From Cyclobacteriaceae bacterium (GTDB lineage Bacteria; Bacteroidota; Bacteroidia; Cytophagales; Cyclobacteriaceae): a stretch of DNA of 5,774 nt. Positions 1 through 4,370 of the stretch are shown one piece after another. The stretch lies in NCBI GenBank assembly GCA_030637245.1, contig DAOVVI010000133.1, forward strand, positions 1 to 5,774, written 5' to 3'. The notes under the pieces are model-generated. The model saw only the letters and a list, made by a program, of their open reading frames with translations, did not search any database and had not been told where the DNA came from. The first letter of the stretch is position 1, and each line of letters opens with the position of its first letter. The translations under genes and the position numbers were made by a program.

Positions 1-1
1 A

Positions 2-361
2 GAGCTGATGGATGTGTATGCAGCTGAAATTATTGGCCAGGAAGAAATAGATGGTAGAAACGCTTTTGTTTTAGAATTAAAAGCTATTGTAGAAGATGTA
101 GCTTATCACTCTCGTAAAATGTGGATTGACGCAGAAAGGTTTGTCCCGCTGAAAGAGGACCTGTTTGCGAAAAGCGGTCAATTATTAAAACGATCTACAT
201 TGTCTGATGTGCAAAAAGTGCAGGGAAAGTGGTTTCCAATGAAGGTGATTTATAAGGACATGTTGAAACAAGGTGATGGAACTGAAATTCAAATGACAAG
301 CATCAAATTTAATCAGGAGATACCAGACTATATTTTCACTAAAGCAGCATTAAAAAAGTAA
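2..361 (+). CDS. LolA-like outer membrane lipoprotein-sorting family protein, C-terminal part (5' end outside window)
   Basis: The frame is open to the left edge, so only about the last 119 residues are present; the family is usually around 250 residues. The visible part reads as the second half of the LolA-like beta-sheet fold found in periplasmic proteins of COG2834 type. It has a strand with I-I-G-Q-E-E-I-D-G-R near residues 10-19, then K-M-W-I-D near 39-43 followed by F-V-P-L-K-E, then G-K-W-F-P-M near 75-80, and a closing I-P-D-Y-I-F-T near 107-113. The W-I-D then V-P-L-K spacing and the final I-P-x-x-x-F-T are typical of this family. Members bind acyl chains or hydrophobic ligands in the periplasm, and in Bacteroidota they often sit next to MMPL/RND transporter genes; any such neighbour would be left of this window. 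The signal peptide cannot be seen. The family call is fairly secure. Whether it truly carries lipoproteins is not, because these proteins are distinct from the classical LolA. Confidence 0.75.
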   Translation, partial: ELMDVYAAEIIGQEEIDGRNAFVLELKAIVEDVAYHSRKMWIDAERFVPLKEDLFAKSGQLLKRSTLSDVQKVQGKWFPMKVIYKDMLKQGDGTEIQMTSIKFNQEIPDYIFTKAALKK

Positions 362-388
362 TTTAATTTATCTTTTAAATAAAATTCC

Positions 389-613
389 ATGAAAAGAATA
401 ACTCAACCAAACAAACCAGCTGAGGCAATTTTTAACAAGGAATCTAGGGTGAACTATTTTGATATGCTCAAGCAAGCCCATAAAAACCTTTCAATGGTTG
501 ATTATCTTCAACAGCGTCATTCTATGAAGGCTTTGATGAACAATCAAGATAATACAGATCCAATTCATAAATCAGAAACATTGGAAGGTAATTCTGTTCG
601 AGAAGAGAATTGA
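389..613 (+). CDS. Small hypothetical protein (74 aa), function unknown
   Basis: I do not recognise this protein. It starts with ATG 27 bp after the LolA-like stop, on the same strand, and ends with TGA at 611-613. It is hydrophilic and charged, with no signal peptide, membrane segment or cysteine. The middle (about residues 22-50, around F-D-M-L-K-Q-A-H-K-N) could form one or two amphipathic helices, while the last 20 residues are polar and probably disordered. There is no Shine-Dalgarno sequence, but an AT-rich leader just before the ATG is normal for Bacteroidota. A box close to the phylum's -7 consensus (TATCTTTT, 369-376) lies 12 bp upstream, with no good -33 partner. It could be a genuine small cytoplasmic protein, the truncated start of a lost larger gene, or a chance frame. 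Plausible amino-acid composition and the position behind a gene favour a real gene only slightly. Confidence 0.4.
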   Translation: MKRITQPNKPAEAIFNKESRVNYFDMLKQAHKNLSMVDYLQQRHSMKALMNNQDNTDPIHKSETLEGNSVREEN

Positions 614-626
614 AGTCCCCTGGCTA

Positions 627-658
627 TTCCGGATTAGCAATCCGGAAATTCATTTCCG
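627..658. repeat. Two overlapping inverted repeats (mutually exclusive hairpins)
   Basis: Hairpin A has perfect 9-bp arms, TTCCGGATT (627-635) and AATCCGGAA (639-647), with a 3-base loop. Hairpin B has perfect 7-bp arms, CGGAAAT (643-649) and ATTTCCG (652-658), with a 2-base spacer that would have to open to form a loop. The two share bases 643-647, so an RNA could form only one at a time. A begins 13 bp after the stop of the 389-613 frame, so it may simply terminate that transcript, although no T-run follows. The pairing is seen directly; any function is inference. Confidence 0.6.
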
Positions 659-879
659 ATATCATTGAAAATATCAAGCAATTTGCCATACAACACCAAA
701 ACTTCCTTCGCAAGGACGATTTTGAAATTTTTCTAATTCCTGTTTCCCGTTGCCAAAAAACAGCCAAAACAGGCACCTATTATCTTTCTTTACTTTACCC
801 CTATCTCCCTTCTCCAAGGTAGAATTTGTTGGGCACCAGTAAATTAATATAATAAAAACATTTCCCCCCAAATAAAGTC

Positions 880-893
880 TCCCGGGCCCGGGA
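880..893 (-). terminator. 14-bp GC-rich perfect palindrome, candidate terminator of the esterase gene
   Basis: TCCCGGGCCCGGGA is a perfect palindrome standing in AT-rich flanks. It starts 22 bp beyond the esterase stop codon on the minus strand. As RNA it can fold with a 5-bp stem and GGCC loop. On the minus strand it is followed by GACTTTATTT, a weak U-rich tract, and on the plus strand by ATAAAAAT, so termination is better supported for the minus-strand transcript but not strong. It could instead be a protein-binding site or a repeat-family end. Confidence 0.4.
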
Positions 894-915
894 TAAAAAT
901 ATAGGAAGAAAATGA

Positions 916-1794
916 TCAATCATCCTGAGGCATATAATCCAATCGCTTCAGAAATTCATCAGTTCTATCAAGAATCTCTTCATCAAAATACCTTGAATAT
1001 TTTTTATTGCCTTCCCCCAGATAGTGTTTTCTATCTTCAAAGGTTACTAATTCAAATTGGTTACCCAGTTCCCGCATTTTTTCCTGGAAGAGAATTACGA
1101 TATAAAATATAACCATACAATCGCTCTTCCCATGAAAAGCAATAGCAGGGGGTGTATTTTCTTTCAAATTATGATGTGGGGATATCGTCCATATCTGATC
1201 TCTCCTATCGCCAAGTAACATGTCAATCCAGGCCTCCATGGTGTTGTACGAACTTGAGTACAACAACATGGCATTCGGTACAGTACTGATACTCAGGTTA
1301 TCCGTATTTTCGTTAACAGTATCAAATAATGCCGTAGCCCAGACCAACTGCCCTCCCGCTGATTGTCCGCCAACCACAATTTTTTCAGGATCAATCCTTA
1401 ATGATTCCGCATTCTCTCTAAGCCACCTGATGGCAGTTCTGGCATCTTTAACTGACTCTACCGGTGTGATATCCGGATGAGGATATGACCCATCTTCATT
1501 TATCGACAACCTGTACTGGAATGAAAATGTTACAAAGCCTTTCAAGGCATACCGCTTACATGCCTCATGAAATTCAGACGGATCGCCAAATACCCAACCA
1601 CCGCCATGGAAAAAGGCAATTGCCGGATTGTTGTCTTTTTCCTGCGTACCGGCTGAATAGAACATATCCGTTTTAAGCTCGTACCCATTTACTTTCTTAT
1701 ATATCCTCTCTTCCTTGATAACCGAATCTTCCTGGGCAAAAACTTGAGTTTGGCCACCAATAGCTAAAGAAATAATGAACATTAATGTTTTCAT
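916..1794 (-). CDS. Secreted alpha/beta-hydrolase serine esterase
   Basis: A 292-residue protein with a signal peptide (M-K-T-L-M-F-I-I start, predicted cut after V-F-A at residue 20), so it acts in the periplasm or outside the cell. The oxyanion-hole motif H-G-G-G-W is at 63-67, the nucleophile elbow G-Q-S-A-G at 143-147 (Ser145), and the likely acid and base are Asp225 (H-G-K-S-D) and His257 (R-K-H-Y). This order and spacing fit the Abhydrolase_3 / BD-FAE group of carboxyl esterases, which remove acyl or acetyl groups from small esters or decorated sugars; the real substrate cannot be read from sequence. After Asp225 the chain is unusually hydrophobic (V-I-F-Y-I-V-I-L-F), lacking the proline common at this place in the family. 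The ATG at 1794 has no Shine-Dalgarno but gives a perfect signal peptide. The gene is complete and probably transcribed alone. A 14-bp stem-forming inverted repeat lies inside it at 1236-1271. Confidence 0.93.
   Translation of the reverse strand: MKTLMFIISLAIGGQTQVFAQEDSVIKEERIYKKVNGYELKTDMFYSAGTQEKDNNPAIAFFHGGGWVFGDPSEFHEACKRYALKGFVTFSFQYRLSINEDGSYPHPDITPVESVKDARTAIRWLRENAESLRIDPEKIVVGGQSAGGQLVWATALFDTVNENTDNLSISTVPNAMLLYSSSYNTMEAWIDMLLGDRRDQIWTISPHHNLKENTPPAIAFHGKSDCMVIFYIVILFQEKMRELGNQFELVTFEDRKHYLGEGNKKYSRYFDEEILDRTDEFLKRLDYMPQDD
1236..1271. repeat. Inverted repeat with 14-bp arms inside the esterase gene
   Basis: Arms at 1236-1249 and 1258-1271 are complementary at 13 of 14 positions (the mismatch is 1241 against 1266), around an 8-base loop. 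The inner 8 bp (TGTTGTAC/GTACAACA) are perfect. On the coding strand it spans the segment around M-L-L-Y-S-S-S-Y-N-T-M, roughly residues 176-186 of the esterase. It would form a stable hairpin in the mRNA. The structure is directly visible; a role is unknown. Confidence 0.65.
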
Positions 1795-1846
1795 GCTTGC
1801 TTAGGTTTGTAATTAGATATTACTGCTGAAACAGATAATTATATCT

Positions 1847-1854
1847 TAAAGATA
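1847..1854 (-). promoter_or_regulatory. Weak candidate -7 box for the esterase gene
   Basis: Read on the minus strand this is TATCTTTA, seven of eight matches to the Bacteroidota -7 consensus TAnnTTTG counting the two free positions. It lies 52 bp before the esterase ATG, a sensible leader length. The nearest TTG that could serve as a -33 element is 29 bp upstream, longer than the usual spacing, so support is weak. Confidence 0.2.
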
Positions 1855-2020
1855 CACTTATAATGAAGAATTAGAAGAGATCGCAATTTATCCACCCGTC
1901 TGAGTATAGGATCCGTTTAGCTGGACTTTTAGCCTTAAAAAAAATTGTTTAAGTAAATGAAAAAGAGTGAAAAGAAAATGATAGTTCTAATTCCGCTATT
2001 TAAATTTTCTATTTAATCCC

Positions 2021-2050
2021 CTCCAATTATAGTAAACAATTTCATTGGAG
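2021..2050. repeat. Operator-like inverted repeat with flanking direct repeat
   Basis: Perfect 7-bp arms CTCCAAT (2021-2027) and ATTGGAG (2044-2050) are separated by 16 bp. A direct repeat AAACAAT occurs at 2034-2040 and 2051-2057, 17 bp apart. The combination lies in the gap upstream of the esterase, about 230-255 bp before its start, and could be a regulator site. In AT-rich DNA 7-bp arms can also arise by chance. Confidence 0.3.
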
Positions 2051-2212
2051 AAACAATAAGCATGGTTACAATAAAATTGTCAAAAACATACTCAAAATTC
2101 GACAAATTCTTGAGCTATTATTTTCAACTTTAGATAGTTCTCCGATTATTATTCCTTTTGAATTATTATTTGTCTCTGTCATTTTCCTATGTTTGCCAAC
2201 ATAAAGATAATC

Positions 2213-2236
2213 GTCACTCCGACCAGTCGGAGCGAC
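2213..2236 (-). terminator. Candidate terminator or REP-like hairpin after the OmpA-family gene
   Basis: The arms GTCaCTCCGA and TCGGAGcGAC pair over 9 of 10 positions around a CCAG loop; the one mismatch is 2216 against 2233. It begins 10 bp after the stop codon at 2247 on the minus strand, where an intrinsic terminator would be expected. The bases that follow on that strand (GATTATCTTTATG) are only mildly U-rich. The compact GC-rich symmetric shape also resembles palindromic repeats scattered between genes in many Bacteroidota, which I cannot test here. Confidence 0.5.
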
Positions 2237-2246
2237 TGATTTAGGC

Positions 2247-4283
2247 CTAAGTGCCAATATCCACAATCCGAATTTCGACCCTCCGGTTTTTAGCCCTGTT
2301 TTCTTCGTTGTTGTTTGGGGCGATAGGTCTGGACCCTCCGTAGCCAACAGTTTCTATTCGCTTGCGATCTATACCAAATTCCATAAGATAGTCTTTGATT
2401 CTCTCGACCCTTCGATACGAAAGAGATTGCTTTGACTTTTGAGATCCCATTCCATCCGTATGACCGGCTAATTCTATTTTAAGTTTAGGATTTTCCAGGA
2501 GTATAACTATAAGTTTTTCCAGCGCTAAATATGAATCTTCCAGTAATACAGGCTTGCTTCTTTCAAACAGAAGGTTGCTGAGGGTAAATATCTGGTTTGT
2601 TTCTATGGGCGTCAGGTAAATATTTCGATAAATTTTGTCTTCCTTGTCAAACGGTTCCAGACTGACTTTTTCAAAAAAGGTGACATATCCCGGAGCTTTA
2701 ACAGTAAACTCATAAGAATTTTCCTTTGGAATATAAAATAGGAAATTTCCTGTCAGGTCATCTGATGTTGCCCTGAATGGTTTGTGTTCGCTAATGTTTT
2801 CCAAAATGATATTTGTGCTGATCGGTTTATTGGTATGTGCATCGAATGTCCTGCCCTGGAAAGCAATCAATGGATTTGGTAATTCAGGCGTGATATCCTG
2901 AAGCAATGGGATACGGTATATATTTTCCTGTCCGTTCCTGTCGCCTTCTGATGACACAAAATAGGCATAATCTCCCGATGCTGTTATACTAAAATAGGCC
3001 TCCCAACTGGATGTGTTCACTGCGGGTCCGACATTTTGTGGTTCTGACCAATTTTGCCATGACTCATCCCGTCTTTTGGTTCTGAAAATATCACTTTGTC
3101 CATAACCTCCATGACCATCAGATGCAAAATATAGTGTGGTATTATCCGGAGAGAGGAATGGAGCAAATTCAGCTTTGGTGGTGTTTATGGTGAGTCCCAA
3201 ATTTACAGGTCTTGAATAACTTTTAGGGCCGATTTTTATACTGACATAAAGATCCTGATCACCATAACCACTATGTCTTTCCACTGCCATAATTATTACT
3301 CGTTCATCGGCTGAAAGAAAGAAGTCCTGGAATTCGCTGTAGTTTTCAAAATCGTTGATATCCAGACTCATAGGCGCTCCCCAACCTATGGCTGTTCTTG
3401 TGGAAATGGAGACTCCCGGTGTAATGGAACCATCCGAATGATAGCCATTGATGACTAAAAGTTTATTGCCATCGGGCGATATGGAGCAAACTCCATTGGC
3501 AAACCTGTCATTTAATGGGAATCCCATATTTTCTGCAGAAGTCCACTGCCCATTGATAAATTTCGCAACATAAATATCCTGCGGATCAGCTTTACCGCCT
3601 GTGTTATCAGGATGAAAAAGTCTGGAAAAATAAAGTGTATTTCCATCATGTGAAACCAATGGTTTTGCTTCTGTAAACCTGGAATTTATATTATCATAAA
3701 GATTTTCTTTTTGGGCTGTAAACGTGAAGACCTGTCGCACATTGTAGTTTGCCCCGAAAAGAATATTTCTGACGTCGGCAAGGGTGGATCTGTCAAGAAT
3801 TCCAACGGCGTCTATCTGGCAATGTCCGGGAGCGGGAATAGAATTAAGTTTTATTTCTATAGATTTTACATTGTAGTCCGTCCTGGGAAGACTCAAAACC
3901 ATCGATCTGAATTTTTCAGCAATCTTATGAGGTTCCTGTTGATAAATAATATAATTAAAGCCAAACTCATCTATCAATTTTACCTGAGCGATTCTACCGG
4001 GTTGGTTATTTTCAATGATAATTACTTGTTGGACTTGCTGGGGAACTGCAAACCCAAGCTTCAATATCCCAAATTCAGACTCACCGGATAGCCGAAAAGC
4101 ATTTATATTTATATGTCCGGGAGGAAAAGCATTTGGAGGGCCTAGAGCCTGTTGACCGGAATAAACTACTTCATGATATTGATTATATTGATATTTAAGG
4201 GTGGAAGCCCATTGTATTTTCCTGATCTGGGCAAATGCTGCAAATGACCATAGACAGCAAATTAAAAGAATCAAATTCTTCAT
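2247..4283 (-). CDS. OmpA-family envelope protein: discoidin-like domain, PD40 beta-propeller, regulatory-like domain, OmpA C-terminal domain (PorE-like architecture)
   Basis: A 678-residue exported protein, numbered from the ATG at 4283. Residues 1-18 form a signal peptide ending A-F-A; Cys9 and Cys10 are not in a proper lipobox. Residues about 24-165 resemble a discoidin/galactose-binding domain (Q-A-L-G-P-P-N at 45-51, I-D-A-V-G-I at 157-162). Five PD40/WD40-like blades follow, with strands near 211, 267, 322, 376 (S-P-D-N-T-T-L-Y-F-A-S) and 432. A carboxypeptidase-regulatory-like beta domain covers about 475-556. An OmpA C-terminal domain covers about 566-675, with G-H-T-D (Asp610) and L-S-Y-R-R (Arg625) at the positions that bind diaminopimelate in peptidoglycan, and N-R-R-V-E near the end. 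It should therefore anchor to the cell wall and present the propeller in the periplasm. The propeller, regulatory domain and OmpA order matches PorE of the T9SS, but the N-terminal TPRs and the lipidation site of PorE are absent. The exact partner is unknown. A longer frame begins at 4319 but would put twelve charged residues before the signal peptide. Confidence 0.94.
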   Translation of the reverse strand: MKNLILLICCLWSFAAFAQIRKIQWASTLKYQYNQYHEVVYSGQQALGPPNAFPPGHININAFRLSGESEFGILKLGFAVPQQVQQVIIIENNQPGRIAQVKLIDEFGFNYIIYQQEPHKIAEKFRSMVLSLPRTDYNVKSIEIKLNSIPAPGHCQIDAVGILDRSTLADVRNILFGANYNVRQVFTFTAQKENLYDNINSRFTEAKPLVSHDGNTLYFSRLFHPDNTGGKADPQDIYVAKFINGQWTSAENMGFPLNDRFANGVCSISPDGNKLLVINGYHSDGSITPGVSISTRTAIGWGAPMSLDINDFENYSEFQDFFLSADERVIIMAVERHSGYGDQDLYVSIKIGPKSYSRPVNLGLTINTTKAEFAPFLSPDNTTLYFASDGHGGYGQSDIFRTKRRDESWQNWSEPQNVGPAVNTSSWEAYFSITASGDYAYFVSSEGDRNGQENIYRIPLLQDITPELPNPLIAFQGRTFDAHTNKPISTNIILENISEHKPFRATSDDLTGNFLFYIPKENSYEFTVKAPGYVTFFEKVSLEPFDKEDKIYRNIYLTPIETNQIFTLSNLLFERSKPVLLEDSYLALEKLIVILLENPKLKIELAGHTDGMGSQKSKQSLSYRRVERIKDYLMEFGIDRKRIETVGYGGSRPIAPNNNEENRAKNRRVEIRIVDIGT

Positions 4284-4291
4284 AGCATAAT

Positions 4292-4297
4292 TCCTCT
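4292..4297 (-). promoter_or_regulatory. Ribosome binding site that fixes the OmpA-family start
   Basis: On the minus strand this reads AGAGGA and ends 8 bp before the ATG at 4283. It is a good Shine-Dalgarno in a window where most genes lack one. It favours the 4283 start over the in-frame upstream ATG at 4319, and the signal peptide begins directly at the chosen Met. Confidence 0.6.
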
Positions 4298-4316
4298 TAT
4301 TACTGCGCCGGACTGA

Positions 4317-4345
4317 CAAATCAGATATTACATCTACAGTTCAAA
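4317..4345 (-). promoter_or_regulatory. Weak candidate promoter upstream of the OmpA-family gene
   Basis: On the minus strand TTTG (4345-4342) is followed after 17 bp by CTGATTTG (4324-4317), which keeps the TTTG half of the Bacteroidota -7 consensus TAnnTTTG but not its TA. The spacing is right and it would give a leader of about 30 bp. The alternative is read-through from the upstream gene, 87 bp away. Confidence 0.2.
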
Positions 4346-4370
4346 AAGTTTAAAAATAATGAATTAGAGC

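Larger units (their letters stand above)
614..915. other. Non-coding stretch between convergent genes, rich in inverted repeats
   Basis: No reading frame here looks like a gene: the candidates on both strands are low-complexity, start with poor codons or run across the hairpins. The stretch lies between the end of the small plus-strand frame and the end of the minus-strand esterase. It contains several inverted repeats in sequence: 627-647, 643-658, 658-675 (5-bp arms GATAT/ATATC), 704-716 (5-bp arms TCCTT/AAGGA), 739-773 (7-bp arms CCTGTTT/AAACAGG) and 880-893. The short AT-rich ones are expected by chance; the first and the last are not. A degraded gene or mobile-element remnant, or a structured transcript, are both possible. 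Confidence 0.6.
1795..2246. other. 452-bp intergenic region between the OmpA-family gene and the esterase
   Basis: AT-rich, with no convincing gene on either strand. From right to left (direction of minus-strand transcription) it holds a terminator-like hairpin at 2213-2236, an inverted repeat at 2021-2050 and then the esterase leader. A 23-residue plus-strand frame at 2062-2133, starting with ATG 11 bp after GGAG, is the only small frame with a ribosome-site-like lead, and nothing on the plus strand follows it. The length and the hairpin suggest that the esterase has its own promoter here. Confidence 0.6.

Noticed and set aside
610..822. 70-residue plus-strand frame starting with TTG at the end of the small protein
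   Set aside because: It runs straight through the overlapping hairpins, has a poor start and a low-complexity end, and matches no family I know.
674..919. 81-residue minus-strand frame
   Set aside because: It overlaps the GC palindrome and the esterase stop, with a Phe/Tyr-rich random-looking sequence.
1934..1953. CTTAAA/TTTAAG inverted repeat around an A-run
   Set aside because: Six AT-rich base pairs are expected by chance at this composition and it is not near a gene end.
2062..2133. 23-residue plus-strand frame after GGAG, as a leader peptide
   Set aside because: There is no plus-strand gene downstream for it to regulate, and a frame this short arises easily by chance.
2066..2347. 93-residue minus-strand frame overlapping the end of the OmpA-family gene
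   Set aside because: Its first third is a shifted reading of the conserved OmpA C-terminus and the rest crosses the terminator-like hairpin into AT-rich non-coding DNA; composition is not protein-like.
3481..3496. ATGGAG-CAAA-CTCCAT hairpin inside the OmpA-family gene
   Set aside because: Only 6 bp, inside a well-conserved propeller coding segment; chance is the simplest explanation.
3711..4091. 126-residue plus-strand frame
   Set aside because: It lies fully inside the OmpA-family gene on the opposite strand and reads as a shadow of its N-terminal domain.
4284..4319. Upstream in-frame ATG adding 12 residues to the OmpA-family protein
   Set aside because: The added residues are basic and polar and would displace a perfect signal peptide; AGAGGA lies 8 bp before the ATG at 4283 instead.
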